A stretch of 64,000 nt of DNA from Mucilaginibacter boryungensis (GTDB lineage: Bacteria; Bacteroidota; Bacteroidia; Sphingobacteriales; Sphingobacteriaceae). Position numbers and translations under genes: made by a program. This document shows, piece after piece, positions 51,037 to 62,188 of this stretch (positions are counted from its first letter, which is position 1; each line of letters opens with the position of its first letter). The stretch spans positions 2,604,001 through 2,668,000 of the forward strand of contig NZ_JADFFM010000001.1 in NCBI RefSeq assembly GCF_015221995.1, written 5' to 3'. The notes under the pieces were generated by a model, which saw only the letters and a program-made list of their open reading frames with translations, did no database searches and was not told the origin of the DNA.

Positions 51037-51621
51037 TTAAGTCAAATTCCTGTCCCTGAACCAAACCTCATCGGGTTTGACGGTAAAATTACTCATTAGC
51101 GTTACTAGCTCTATCGGGTCGGCTGAGGTGATCACCAGCTCACGGTTTGTCGGTTTCAGGAACCGCTGTTCTACCATTACATCCATTTGCTTTAGCAGGA
51201 AATCGTAAAAACCATTTACATTTAATATCCCTACCGGGTGATGGTGCAAGCCTAATTGCAGCCAGGTCAGTACCTCAAAAAATTCTTCCAGCGTACCAAA
51301 GCCACCGGGCAGCATAATAATGCCATCGCACAGGTCGTTCATCATTTGCTTGCGCTGATGCATGTTCTCTACAATGTGTAGTTCGGTTAAACCAGTATGG
51401 CCAACTTCCTTATCCATTAAAAACTGCGGGATAACGCCAATAGTTTTACCGCCGTTAGCTATCATAGCATCGGCCATCAGGCCCATTACCCCTACCTTGC
51501 CGCCGCCAAATACCAGCGAGATATTGCGCATAGCCATTACCTGTGCCAGTTGTTCAACCGCTTGTTTTAGTATAGGGTCGCCATTAAAATTGGCACCGCA
51601 GAAAACGCAGATGGATTTCAT
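51037..51621 (-). CDS. LOG family protein (lysine decarboxylase-like, TIGR00730)
   Basis: The 194-residue Rossmann-like protein starts at Met 51621 (MKSICVFCGAN); a longer frame to 51801 is not conserved in character and is rejected. Diagnostic motifs are VFGGGKVGVMGLMADA near 35 and the PGGFGTLEEFFEVLTW signature near 97. Members of the family hydrolyse nucleotide-5'-monophosphates to base and ribose phosphate (the cytokinin-activating type); older lysine-decarboxylase labels are unreliable. It stands alone. Confidence 0.9.
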   Translation of the reverse strand: MKSICVFCGANFNGDPILKQAVEQLAQVMAMRNISLVFGGGKVGVMGLMADAMIANGGKTIGVIPQFLMDKEVGHTGLTELHIVENMHQRKQMMNDLCDGIIMLPGGFGTLEEFFEVLTWLQLGLHHHPVGILNVNGFYDFLLKQMDVMVEQRFLKPTNRELVITSADPIELVTLMSNFTVKPDEVWFRDRNLT

Positions 51622-51710
51622 ATCAATTATTTTAGCAAGTATAACCAAACGGTATTTATTATTGGGTAATAGTTGTAGATTTAAGAAAACAACCCACACC
51701 AATCTTAAAC

Positions 51711-52087
51711 ATGAAAAAAATATTAATATGTGCTTTCTGCGTAACTGTTGGTTATGCATCCCACGCCCAAAGCAAAGGTTCTTCAAAGCCTGAAAAAACA
51801 ATAATCAAAGAGGTTACTTTAACATCTCCGCCGCAAACTGATGACATGATAAAAGATGGCAGTGCTATGGCCGGCATGATGAATAATTTCGGGCCAATGA
51901 TGGGTAACATGGTAAAATCAATGATGGATGCGCAACTCGACTATTTTAAGCAACCGGGAAAAATGGAAGAAATAGCAAGTTGCAAAAGCAATACTTTGAT
52001 GCATTGATAAAGGAAGGTTTTAATACAGACCAGGCGTTAAAAATAATTACCTCGGATAGTATCCTACCTAAAAGCAACGGTAAATAA
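51711..52087 (+). pseudogene. Secreted small protein, frame broken near 51980
   Basis: A signal peptide (MKKILICAFCVTVGYASHAQ) starts at ATG 51711. The frame continues as GMMNNFGPMMGNMVKSMMDAQLDYFKQPGKMEEIA and stops after TLMH at 52007. Reading the next bases one base out of phase from about 51980 continues plausibly as LQKQYFDALIKEGFNTDQAL, then KIITSDSILPKSNGK, to a stop at 52085-52087. One missing base (probably A in GCAAGTTG, expected GCAAAGTTG) would join both halves into one 125-residue protein. The protein has no recognised function. The alternatives are a real deletion, a sequencing error or programmed frameshifting. Confidence 0.8.
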
Positions 52088-52123
52088 CAAGTGTCCGTGC
52101 TTAAAACAGAATAGCAATGGGCA

Positions 52124-52156
52124 AAAAAAGCGAAGGGGTAAATCCTTCGCTTTTTT
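52124..52156. terminator. Bidirectional terminator before guaB
   Basis: A perfect 13-bp stem (52124-52136 with 52144-52156), core GCGAAGG/CCTTCGC flanked by A and T runs, lies between two convergent genes. Confidence 0.85.
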
Positions 52157-52179
52157 ACAAATCTCTAATTAACCAATCA

Positions 52180-53815
<1,636 letters not shown>

Positions 53816-53825
53816 CGCACATCCC

Positions 53826-55103
53826 TTAATATTTCCCTGCCACTACTTTGTAAAAGTTATCATAATCAAGGTACTGGTTGGCCAGCTGCAATATCTTTTC
53901 GCTGGTGATGGATTTTATAGTCTCGATATAATAATCGTAGTAATCATACCCCAAGCCCGAGAAATAAATATTCTTGAACTTATCCGCATGCGACATTACA
54001 TTTTCAAGACTGCCTAATAATGAACCTAACATAAAGTTTTTCACCAGCGCCAGTTCTTCTTCGGGTACCAACTCTGTTTTCAGCAGGTTCACTTCTTTTT
54101 CAATTTCTGTCAGCGCGGCACGGCAAACATCAGCTCCAACTTCGGTAGCTATGAAGATAGAGCCCGACTGTTTTAACGATGTCATAGCCGAACCGATACC
54201 ATAAGTATAACCCTTATCTTCACGAATATTAGCCATCAACCGCGACCCGAAATAACCACCTAATACGGTATTTAATACCTGCACAGCCGGAAAATCGGGG
54301 TGGGTACGGTTAATGGTAGGCCTGCCCATGCGTATAGCCGATTGAAGCGCGTCTGCCTTTTCCACAAAATAAAACTTTTCGGTAGCCGGTTGTAATGGCG
54401 GTTGTGTGGTATCGGCTTTTGACTGGTTGTTTTTCCAATTAGCCTCAAACGTATCGCCCATCAGGTTAAGCATAGCAGCATCAACCCTGCCGGCTACCAT
54501 AATGGTACAATTTGATGGCTGATACATTTGCTTAAAGTGCGCCTGCATATTAAGCTGGTTCAGTTTTTTATAATCCGCCAGCTCTGCGCCATAGCCATAA
54601 ATCGTATCGCCATATAAGGCTTTGTTAAACTTGCGGCGTGCCTGTACATCGTTTTTTTGCAAGCCTATTTGCAGCTTTTGCTGCTGCGTCATTTTAAAGG
54701 TCTCTATTTCCTTTTCAGGGAATACGGAGTTGTTTAAAATATCGTGCAGCACAGGCAAGGTTTTATCCAGGTGCTTGTTTAGGCTGTATAGCGTAACCGT
54801 ACTATTATCATAACCATAATCCACCTGCAAAAAAGCGCCGTAATAATCAATCCTGTCGGCAATTTCGGCAGCTGATAACGTTTCGGTGCCTTCCGTCAGC
54901 ATGGCGTTTACCGCTATATTCAGTAGCGGGTTCGCAGGATCGAACCGCAAGTTGCCAAATATCCATTCAATCCGCACCAGTTCCTGGTCGCCCGAGTTGA
55001 AATGGAATAAATTGCAGCCATTATTAAATTGGATATGACCGGGTTTTATCAAACTGATACCTTCAACCTGTTTGAAACCCGGCGCTATAGTTCTGTTTAG
55101 CAT
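53826..55103 (-). CDS. M16-family peptidase-like subunit, lacking the HxxEH zinc motif
   Basis: The 425-residue protein has the clan ME fold with two domains. The FRLPNGxxV-type strand appears as HIQFNNGCNLFHF, and DEQ-like elements such as GDTIYGYGAELADY and a C-terminal LVKNFMLGSLLGSLENVMSHADKF are present. The place of the HxxEH zinc site is occupied by LLNIAVNAMLTEGTETLSA, so no zinc is bound. It resembles the non-catalytic partner of heterodimeric M16 peptidases. The catalytic partner is upstream (55241-56500) in the same direction, separated by a palindromic element. Together they probably degrade short peptides in the cytoplasm or periplasm. Confidence 0.88.
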   Translation of the reverse strand: MLNRTIAPGFKQVEGISLIKPGHIQFNNGCNLFHFNSGDQELVRIEWIFGNLRFDPANPLLNIAVNAMLTEGTETLSAAEIADRIDYYGAFLQVDYGYDNSTVTLYSLNKHLDKTLPVLHDILNNSVFPEKEIETFKMTQQQKLQIGLQKNDVQARRKFNKALYGDTIYGYGAELADYKKLNQLNMQAHFKQMYQPSNCTIMVAGRVDAAMLNLMGDTFEANWKNNQSKADTTQPPLQPATEKFYFVEKADALQSAIRMGRPTINRTHPDFPAVQVLNTVLGGYFGSRLMANIREDKGYTYGIGSAMTSLKQSGSIFIATEVGADVCRAALTEIEKEVNLLKTELVPEEELALVKNFMLGSLLGSLENVMSHADKFKNIYFSGLGYDYYDYYIETIKSITSEKILQLANQYLDYDNFYKVVAGKY

Positions 55104-55126
55104 GTTTTGTATGTCTTATTTATGCT

Positions 55127-55233
55127 GTCATTTCGAACGAGGAACGAGGAGAAATCTTCTACGATAAGCTTATCGCTCATATAAGGTTTCTTCCTTTCGG
55201 TCAAGAGAATAGTTCTCCCTGCTTCGAAATGAC
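55127..55233. repeat. REP-like hairpin-pair element, subfamily D (tt)
   Basis: The outer ends are GTCATTTCGAA (55127-55137) and TTCGAAATGAC (55223-55233), perfectly inverted over 11 bases. The left half contains ATTTC (55130-55134) and its complement GAAAT (55151-55155). The right half is degenerate, with TTCTCC replacing ATTTCTCC. No gene lies inside. It separates the paired M16 peptidase genes. Confidence 0.72.
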
Positions 55234-55240
55234 ATAATTT

Positions 55241-56500
55241 TTAGTGTTGTAATTCTGCAACTTCTTTCTCCGCCAAATAAACCATGGTCGATGAATTCTC
55301 TTTTCTGAACAGCTTGTTGGCTTGTTGCTGCACCTGTTCAACCGTAACCTGCAAATATTTGTCGGGTTCGTGGTTCATCATAGCCGCATCCCCCAGTAAT
55401 TCAAAGTAAGCCAGGTTCATAGCTTTATCCAGCAAACTCATTTCGCTGAATAGCAGGGTCGACTCCGTTTTATTCTTCACCTTGGTTAGTTCGTCAACAG
55501 GCACGGGAACGGTTTTTATCAGTTCCAGTTGCTGCCATATCGCAGCTTCAGCCTGCTCAATGCTCACCCCCTCGTTAGGCTTCCCTTCTACCACAAACAT
55601 AGCTTTATCAATACTGCCTGATGAATACGCGTTAATATCGCTGAACAGCTGCTGGTCTTTAATCAGCGTACGGTGCAGCCTTGATGAGTTGCCCCGCGAC
55701 AGGATATCCGATAGCAGGTCGGTTACGTAATAACTATCTGATGTACGTTCATCTGCCTGGAAAGCAATGTAAACCGAATTTTGCGGCACCTTACCGCTTA
55801 CGGTGGCGCGGCGCGCCTCGGTTTGTTCAGGTTCCTGGGGCAGGTTGCGGTGATATTTTTCGCCGGCGGGTATCGGGCCAAACCATTTTTCGGCCAGCTG
55901 CATAGCTTGTTCGGTTTTAATATTGCCACCAACTACCATAATGGCGTTTTGCGGGTTATAATGTTTTTTAAAGAAGGCTTTAACGGCATCGATCTGCGCA
56001 TGCTCTATATGTTCCAGCTTTTCGCCAATAGTAGCCCAGCGATACGGATGGGTTTTGTATACCAGCGGGCGCAGCTTCAGCCAAACATCGCCGTAAGGCT
56101 GGTTCAGGTAGCGTTGCTTAAATTCTTCCATCACCACATTACGCTGCACCTCCAAACTTTTCTCGCTAAAGGCAAGGCTTAGCATGCGGTCACTTTCCAG
56201 CCAGAAGGCGGTCTCCAGGTTTTCGGCAGGTAGTGTAATATAATAATTGGTGATATCGTTGCTGGTAAAGGCATTGTTTTCGCCGCCTACACGCTGCAGC
56301 GGCTCATCGTAATTAGGGATATTTACCGACCCGCCAAACATCAGGTGCTCAAATAAATGCGCGAAACCGGTTTGTTCGGGGTTTTCATCACGGGCGCCTA
56401 CATCATACAATATATTCAGCACAGCCATTGGGGTGGTATCATCTTCGTGTACCAATACACGCAGGCCGTTAGCCAAAGTAAAACGGTTGAATTTAACCAT
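55241..56500 (-). CDS. M16-family zinc metallopeptidase (catalytic subunit)
   Basis: The 419-residue insulinase/pitrilysin-type peptidase has the inverted zinc motif His48-Leu-Phe-Glu51-His52 in FAHLFEHLMFGGS. The later Glu ligand lies in VVMEEFKQRYLNQPYGD near residue 127. FTLANGLRVLVHEDD is the conserved N-terminal strand. The two-domain core continues to residue 419 without a C-terminal duplication. The downstream paralogue has lost the motif, so the two likely form a heterodimer like mitochondrial processing peptidase. There is no signal peptide, so location is cytoplasmic unless exported by another route. Confidence 0.93.
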   Translation of the reverse strand: MVKFNRFTLANGLRVLVHEDDTTPMAVLNILYDVGARDENPEQTGFAHLFEHLMFGGSVNIPNYDEPLQRVGGENNAFTSNDITNYYITLPAENLETAFWLESDRMLSLAFSEKSLEVQRNVVMEEFKQRYLNQPYGDVWLKLRPLVYKTHPYRWATIGEKLEHIEHAQIDAVKAFFKKHYNPQNAIMVVGGNIKTEQAMQLAEKWFGPIPAGEKYHRNLPQEPEQTEARRATVSGKVPQNSVYIAFQADERTSDSYYVTDLLSDILSRGNSSRLHRTLIKDQQLFSDINAYSSGSIDKAMFVVEGKPNEGVSIEQAEAAIWQQLELIKTVPVPVDELTKVKNKTESTLLFSEMSLLDKAMNLAYFELLGDAAMMNHEPDKYLQVTVEQVQQQANKLFRKENSSTMVYLAEKEVAELQH

Positions 56501-56691
56501 GTATATTTATTAATTTAATGAGCAAATGTATAAGAAAGTACGGAAGTCCGAAAGGTTATGTGGCCGAAAGATTTCTGTGGCTATTGACTATATCATCAAA
56601 AGAATAAGGCGCTTGTTAAATTACCTGAACCCCAATGGTTACATAGCTAATTAACAAACGCCTTACATGGGCCTGCCCCACCTATTTTATT

Positions 56692-57036
56692 TTATGCAGA
56701 TGGCCGGTCTGACCCGTGCAGGTTTTTACTTACCTGAAAATGATGCAGCTTAGCGTGTATGGCTGAATCGCTATCGTCGGCATAGGTACCATAAGCGTTA
56801 ACCAACGCGCCCTTCAAATTATATTTAGATGATGATATAGCGTATAATATCGACATATCAGAAGGGTTGCTTGGCCCTTCAAAACGGTAAAATTCATCTA
56901 TCTCAAAATCATCGGGGCCCATATGTATATCAGCAGATTTATCGTCGATGGTATTTCCTTCAAGGCTTAAGTTGGCGGTATATCCTCTTTTATTAAGGTC
57001 GTTCAGCGCGTCGACCATTGTTTCGTAGTTTTTCAT
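56692..57036 (-). CDS. Conserved small protein of unknown function (often mislabelled PRPP synthetase)
   Basis: The 114-residue acidic protein begins MKNYETMVDALNDLNKRGYT and contains HMGPDDFEIDEFYRFEGPSN and ALVNAYGTYADDSDS. Similar Bacteroidota proteins are frequently labelled phosphoribosylpyrophosphate synthetase, but it has no PRPP loop and is too short for that enzyme. No other domain was recognised. It stands alone, with 137 bases to the next gene. Confidence 0.75.
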   Translation of the reverse strand: MKNYETMVDALNDLNKRGYTANLSLEGNTIDDKSADIHMGPDDFEIDEFYRFEGPSNPSDMSILYAISSSKYNLKGALVNAYGTYADDSDSAIHAKLHHFQVSKNLHGSDRPSA

Positions 57037-57105
57037 GGTTTTTAGGTTTGATATGTATGATCACTGTTTATTAAACCATATAAATGCCTATGTTGTTTTA
57101 ATAAT

Positions 57106-57176
57106 TAGTCATTAGTCGGAATTTCAATTCCGGGGATGTTGTTTTAATTATTTATAATACTAATGACCAATGACTA
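57106..57176. repeat. Imperfect TAGTCATTAGT inverted repeat
   Basis: TAGTCATTAGT at 57106-57116 is answered by ACTAATGACCAATGACTA at 57159-57176, with AATTTCAATTCCGGGG between them. It overlaps the end of the permease gene by three bases. Confidence 0.55.
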
Positions 57177-59609
57177 CTCGGAACGCAAACTTTTAACCGG
57201 GTTAGCAATAGCCGCTTTTACCGATTGGAAGCTGATGGTTACAAAAGCAATTATCAACGCTATTACACCTGCCATGGCAAATATCCACCAGCTTAAACTG
57301 ATGCGAAAGGCAAAATCCAGCAACCATTTATTCATTGAATACCAGGCTATTGGCAAAGCAATTACGGCAGCTATTAATACCAGCATCAAAAAGTCTTTAG
57401 ATAATTCAATTACTATTCGCGGCACACTGGCGCCCAATACCTTGCGCACGCCTATCTCCTTAACCCGTTGCGAAATTGTGAATGCTGATAAGCCAAACAG
57501 GCCCAGGCAGGCTATAAATATGGCAATGCACGAGAAGATGGTCACCAACCGGCCCTGCAATTGTTCGCTGCTGTATAAGCGTTCGAACTTTTTATCCAGG
57601 AACGTATAAGCAAAAGGCGATTCGGGCAGGTAATGACGCCACACGCTCTCCATAGTAGTTATGGCCGATTGCGCGTTGCGGCCATCAACTTTTACCGAAA
57701 TATAGTTGTACTGATTGTTTTTTACCGGGGGCATAGCAAACAGTAGCGGAATGATCTTTTGGTGCAGCGATTCAAAATGAAAATCGTTAACTACGCCTAT
57801 TACCTTCCCTTTTACATTTCCGTACATCATGTCCTTTCCAATGGCGTTTTGCGCGTTTTTCCATTGCAGCATTTGTACCGCGGCTTCGTTAATTATAAAG
57901 TTGGTGGTGTCGTTTACATAAGCACGCGAAAAGTTACGCCCCGCATCCAGTTTAATACCATAGGTGGGAATGAAACCATAGTCGGTGGTCACATATTTCA
58001 GATCGAGCTTAATAGGCTTCAGCGAATCGCCCTGCATTACCGACGCGTTCTGATCATCCAGCAAGCGCCCTGATGGTACGCGTGACGAACGGCCTACCTC
58101 CTTAATAGCCGGGTTCTTCAAAAGCTCCTCGCGGAATGAATCGAAAGTATTGTTCAGGTTTCCGTTGTAGAACATGTTCACCACATAATCTTTATTAAAA
58201 CCCAACGACTTATTCTGTATAAAGCTTAGTTGCCTGAAAACTACCGTAGTGGCTACTATCAGGATAATAGAAATAGAGAACTGCAAAACTACCAGCACCT
58301 TGCGGAACGATATGCCGCCCGCGCCCGATTTTACCAGCCCTTTTAAAACCCGCACCGGTTTAAACGACGACATAAAGATAGCCGGGTAAATACCGCTGAT
58401 AAGGCCAACAATAAATGGCAGCAGTACAATTAAAATTATCACCTTCCAGCTAAGCAAACTGGAAAGCGACAGCGTTAGCCCCGATACACTGTTTACATAA
58501 GGCAGTACCAAAGCGCTTATACCGATAGCCAATACTAAGGCTACCCAGGTAATCAGCACCGATTCACTTAAAAACTGACGGATAATTTCCTGCCGCTGCG
58601 CCCCTATTACCTTGCGGATACCGATCTCCTTAGCCCGCAAAGCTGAGCGGGCGGTAGAAAGGTTCATATAGTTGATACAGGCAATTAGTAATATAAACAG
58701 TGCGATAATTGAAAATATGTACACCCGGGTAATATTGCCATTGTTCTCTATCTCATCATCCAGGTGCGAACGCAGGTGGATGTCGGTCAATTTTTGTAAG
58801 GTAAGTTTAGTTACCTTGGATGTTTTCAATCCCGCAGGCATGCCTTTAAATTGAACGTATTTATCAAGGAAGGGGCTTAACTGCCCATTTATCCTTTCCG
58901 CATTGTAGCCTTTGGGCAATAACAGGTAAGTGTAGAATGAGTTATTACCATAATTGGTACGCAGTTGCTTTTCGCCGTACACGGTACTGTCTTTAAGTGT
59001 ATTAAACGACATCAGCAATTCTGCGTGCATGTGCGAATTGTTTGGCAGCGGTTTAAATATCCCGGTAACTTTAAACCCATGCTTAAGGTTATCCAGCAAA
59101 ACCACCTGGTTAATGGGGTCCTGGTCGCCAAAGTATTTACGGGCCATGGCTTCCGTCATCATTACGTTATAAGGTTCAGTCAGGCCGGTTTTGGGGTCGC
59201 CCCTGGTAACATCTAACTTAAAAATGTCCTGGAAGTTCTCATCAGCAAAAAAGGAGTTGGTTTCATTGAACATCTTCTCGTTATACCGTACGGCAATTGT
59301 CCCGTTCGGCAGCAGCCTCGATACTTTTTCAATATCAGGGAACGCTGTTTTAAGCAAAGGCCCAAAAGGCGGAGCAACCGCGCTTAAATGCAGGCTTTCT
59401 GTACCATCTTGGGTATAAAATGTGCGTGTAACACGGTAGGTACGGTCGGCATTGGGGTTAAACTTATCATAGCTTAATTCATTAAAAACATAGGTTAGGA
59501 TAAGCAGGCAGCAAGTAATGCCCACCGTTAAACCAAATATGTTAACGAACGATATAAACTTGTGCCTTGCAATATTGCGCCAGGCGCTGCGGAGATAGTT
59601 TTTTATCAT
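57174..59609 (-). CDS. FtsX/MacB-type ABC transporter permease, array copy 1
   Basis: The 811-residue protein has an N-terminal membrane helix (about 20-42) and a large periplasmic MacB_PCD domain. Three helices near 290-410 follow (VYIFSIIALFILLIACINYMNL and ARSALRAKEIGIRKVIGAQR), then a second amphipathic helix, a second periplasmic domain, and three C-terminal helices (CLGLFGLSAFTISQRVKEIGVRKVLGAS). This is a duplicated FtsX permease with no ATPase domain and no ATPase gene in the window. It ends in the conserved KSLRSE tail, also found in the next two copies. Substrate could be lipoprotein, lipid or antimicrobial peptide, undecided. Confidence 0.9.
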   Translation of the reverse strand: MIKNYLRSAWRNIARHKFISFVNIFGLTVGITCCLLILTYVFNELSYDKFNPNADRTYRVTRTFYTQDGTESLHLSAVAPPFGPLLKTAFPDIEKVSRLLPNGTIAVRYNEKMFNETNSFFADENFQDIFKLDVTRGDPKTGLTEPYNVMMTEAMARKYFGDQDPINQVVLLDNLKHGFKVTGIFKPLPNNSHMHAELLMSFNTLKDSTVYGEKQLRTNYGNNSFYTYLLLPKGYNAERINGQLSPFLDKYVQFKGMPAGLKTSKVTKLTLQKLTDIHLRSHLDDEIENNGNITRVYIFSIIALFILLIACINYMNLSTARSALRAKEIGIRKVIGAQRQEIIRQFLSESVLITWVALVLAIGISALVLPYVNSVSGLTLSLSSLLSWKVIILIVLLPFIVGLISGIYPAIFMSSFKPVRVLKGLVKSGAGGISFRKVLVVLQFSISIILIVATTVVFRQLSFIQNKSLGFNKDYVVNMFYNGNLNNTFDSFREELLKNPAIKEVGRSSRVPSGRLLDDQNASVMQGDSLKPIKLDLKYVTTDYGFIPTYGIKLDAGRNFSRAYVNDTTNFIINEAAVQMLQWKNAQNAIGKDMMYGNVKGKVIGVVNDFHFESLHQKIIPLLFAMPPVKNNQYNYISVKVDGRNAQSAITTMESVWRHYLPESPFAYTFLDKKFERLYSSEQLQGRLVTIFSCIAIFIACLGLFGLSAFTISQRVKEIGVRKVLGASVPRIVIELSKDFLMLVLIAAVIALPIAWYSMNKWLLDFAFRISLSWWIFAMAGVIALIIAFVTISFQSVKAAIANPVKSLRSE

Positions 59610-59660
59610 GGCTTTTCTTTTTAAGTCCGGTAGTCCGGTAGTAATTTATTTAAAAGTCTT

Positions 59661-59709
59661 TAGTCTAAAGTCGTAAGTCGGTATACTTTGATCTTAAGAC
59701 TTTAGACTA
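59661..59709. repeat. Inverted TAGTCTAAAGTC repeat between permeases
   Basis: TAGTCTAAAGTCGTAAG (59661-59677) pairs with CTTAAGACTTTAGACTA (59693-59709) with one mismatch. It lies between permease copies 1 and 2 and has no T-run, so it is not a clear terminator. Related AGTC words recur at 50990-51040 and inside lysA. Confidence 0.65.
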
Positions 59710-59717
59710 ATCACTTA

Positions 59718-62093
59718 TCATTCGCTCCTTAAACTTTTAACAGGGTTGGCTAACGCCGCTTTTACCGATTGGAAACTGATGGTTGCAAAAGCGATCAGCG
59801 CGGTTAACAGGCCTGCAAGTACAAATACCCATGCACCGATATCAACCTTGTAGGCAAAGTTTTGCAGCCATTTATTCATGCAGTAATAGCCCAGGGGCAT
59901 GGCAATAAGTGTGGCTATTAATACCGGCTTTAACAGGTCTTTTGATAACAACAGCAGGATATTTTGCACCGACGACCCCAATACCTTGCGCACGCCAATT
60001 TCTTTAGTGCGTTTACTGGCCGTAAAGGATGCCAGGCCGAATAAGCCCAAACAGGCAATAAATATGGCCAGACTTGAAAATATGGTGATAATGGTTTGCT
60101 GCCTGATATCGTTTTTATAAGTGGTATCAAACTTTTTATCAAGGAAAGTATATTCAAACGGGTAAACGGGTGCTACGTTACGATAGATATTCCGTACCGC
60201 ATCAACCGAAGCCGTAAGGTTGCCTGGTTTTAGTTTAATTACCACTACCCTGCGATCGTCGCTTGGTGATATTACCAACGCGTCCATCTTTTCTTTCAGC
60301 GACAGGAAATTGAAGTCCTCAACTACCCCCACTATCCGGCGGCGTACACTATCACGAAACGAGTTTTTTATCCATTTACCCAATGACCCGTTTGGTGTAA
60401 AACCCAATTTAGCGGCGGCCGTGCGGTTAATTAAAACTGCTTGTGCGGTATCGGTAGCGTACTGGCCCGAAAAATCGCGGCCGGCAATAACTTTTAAGCC
60501 CAGGGTTTTCACATAGTCAAAATCGGCAAACTCGCTACGCGGCTTAAACATTTCCCGTTGACCTTCAACTTCAAACCCCTGGATATCGAAGAACCCACCT
60601 GGTTCGCCCGACATTAAGGATACCGAAGCCACGTTGCTGTTTTGCAGCAGCTGGTTTTTAAAGGCTATACGATGATTGTAGATATCGTTATTATCGATAG
60701 GTATCACTAAGGTTTGGGCGTTATCATACCCCAGTTGTTTACTTTTCACATAATTCATCTGGTTCATAATAACTATGGTGCCAATAATCAGCAGCACCGA
60801 GATACTAAACTGCACTACCACTAGCACTTGCCTGAAAAACGAACCGCCCTTGCCCAATTTCAGTTTGCCTTTAAGCGCTTCGACAGGTGAGAATGTTGAA
60901 AGGAAGAACGCGGGATAACTGCCTGCCAAAAAGCCAACAACCAGTATCACGCCTAACAGGAAAAGATATATAGGCGGTGTATTCCACGATACGGTTAAGT
61001 TATAGCCAAGTATGTGGTTATAAGAAGGCATTAGGAGTAATAGCAGGCCAATGGAAAGCACACACGAGATGAGTGTGAGTAAAATTGATTCGCCGATAAA
61101 TTGCAGCACCAAATGATCGCGCAGGGCGCCCATAACTTTACGTAGGCCCACTTCTTTGGAACGCTCTACCGCCCTGATGGTAGCCAGGTTAGTAAAGTTG
61201 ATGCAGGCAATAAGCATAATAAGCACCGCAATAGATATAAAGATGTAGACTACCGTTTTATCGCCATGTTTCACATTATCAAACGCCGAAGCCGGTTTGA
61301 AGTAAATATCTTTCATTGGGGTAAGCGATAATCCAAATTTAAAGCCGTACTTTTTCATGGCATCCCCCATATACTTCTGCATAAAGCCGTCAAATTTACT
61401 TTCCAGGCGGGCTTTGTCTGTATGCTCGTTCAATAGCGCGTATACAAATAGGCTGTTATTTATCCAGTTTTTAAAGCCATCGCCATTTGTATAGTTGGTT
61501 ATTGGCACTACCATGTCAAAATCCAGGTGCGAATTTGAGGGGATATTTTTAGCAACGCCCGTAACTTTTAGCCGCAGGTTTTTATCAATTTGTACTACTT
61601 TACCCATCGCCGCATTTGCACTGCCAAAATATTTTTTAGCTGTTTTTTCCGTCAACACTATACTGTTGGGGTTTTTCAATACGTCTGCCGCATTACCTTT
61701 TAGCAGCGGAAAAGAAAACAATGTAAAAAAGCCGGGGTCAACGTCGTAGACATTCCGCTCAGAAAAGGCTTTGTCATCAAACGATACAAGGTAATTGGTG
61801 GGGCGCACCCGCACCGCCATTTTAATATCGCTGGGGAAATCGTTCAGCAAAGCCGGTGCATACGGGCCCGACAGGTAAGGAACATCCTGTTTTGTTTTAT
61901 CAAACTTGCGCATTACCCTGTAAATATTCGCTTCGTTTTTATGGAAACTATCCACACTAAACTCGTTCATAATAAACAGGAAGATCATCAGGCAAACGGT
62001 AATGCCTATAGTTAATCCTAAAATGTGGATCAGCGAAAACACTTTACGTTTGTAAATATTGCGCCAGGCTATCTTAATATAATTCCTTATCAT
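59718..62093 (-). CDS. FtsX/MacB-type ABC transporter permease, array copy 2
   Basis: The 791-residue protein has the same plan as copy 1: N-terminal helix (KVFSLIHILGLTIGITVCLMIFLF), periplasmic domain, three central helices (VVYIFISIAVLIMLIACINFTNLATIRAVERSKEVGLRKVMGA), a second periplasmic domain, and three C-terminal helices ending KSLRSE. Sequence identity to its neighbours is clearest in the helices and the last 30 residues, so the array arose by tandem duplication. It lies 108 bases downstream of copy 1 (in the reverse sense) with a palindromic repeat between. No ATPase partner is visible. Confidence 0.9.
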   Translation of the reverse strand: MIRNYIKIAWRNIYKRKVFSLIHILGLTIGITVCLMIFLFIMNEFSVDSFHKNEANIYRVMRKFDKTKQDVPYLSGPYAPALLNDFPSDIKMAVRVRPTNYLVSFDDKAFSERNVYDVDPGFFTLFSFPLLKGNAADVLKNPNSIVLTEKTAKKYFGSANAAMGKVVQIDKNLRLKVTGVAKNIPSNSHLDFDMVVPITNYTNGDGFKNWINNSLFVYALLNEHTDKARLESKFDGFMQKYMGDAMKKYGFKFGLSLTPMKDIYFKPASAFDNVKHGDKTVVYIFISIAVLIMLIACINFTNLATIRAVERSKEVGLRKVMGALRDHLVLQFIGESILLTLISCVLSIGLLLLLMPSYNHILGYNLTVSWNTPPIYLFLLGVILVVGFLAGSYPAFFLSTFSPVEALKGKLKLGKGGSFFRQVLVVVQFSISVLLIIGTIVIMNQMNYVKSKQLGYDNAQTLVIPIDNNDIYNHRIAFKNQLLQNSNVASVSLMSGEPGGFFDIQGFEVEGQREMFKPRSEFADFDYVKTLGLKVIAGRDFSGQYATDTAQAVLINRTAAAKLGFTPNGSLGKWIKNSFRDSVRRRIVGVVEDFNFLSLKEKMDALVISPSDDRRVVVIKLKPGNLTASVDAVRNIYRNVAPVYPFEYTFLDKKFDTTYKNDIRQQTIITIFSSLAIFIACLGLFGLASFTASKRTKEIGVRKVLGSSVQNILLLLSKDLLKPVLIATLIAMPLGYYCMNKWLQNFAYKVDIGAWVFVLAGLLTALIAFATISFQSVKAALANPVKSLRSE

Positions 62094-62106
62094 ATTTCTA
62101 TTTTTT

Positions 62107-62185
62107 TAGTCCGGAAGTCGGAAAGACCGAAAGTCCGGAAGATGATTACTAAATATATTTTTTCGGACTCCCGACTTTCGGACTA
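62107..62185. repeat. Inverted TAGTCCGGAAGTCGG repeat between permeases
   Basis: TAGTCCGGAAGTCGG (62107-62121) and CCGACTTTCGGACTA (62171-62185) are inverted with one mismatch, with more GACCGAAAGTCCGG between them. It is a clear member of the family seen weakly at the window start. It lies between permease copies 2 and 3. Confidence 0.7.
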
Positions 62186-62188
62186 ATT

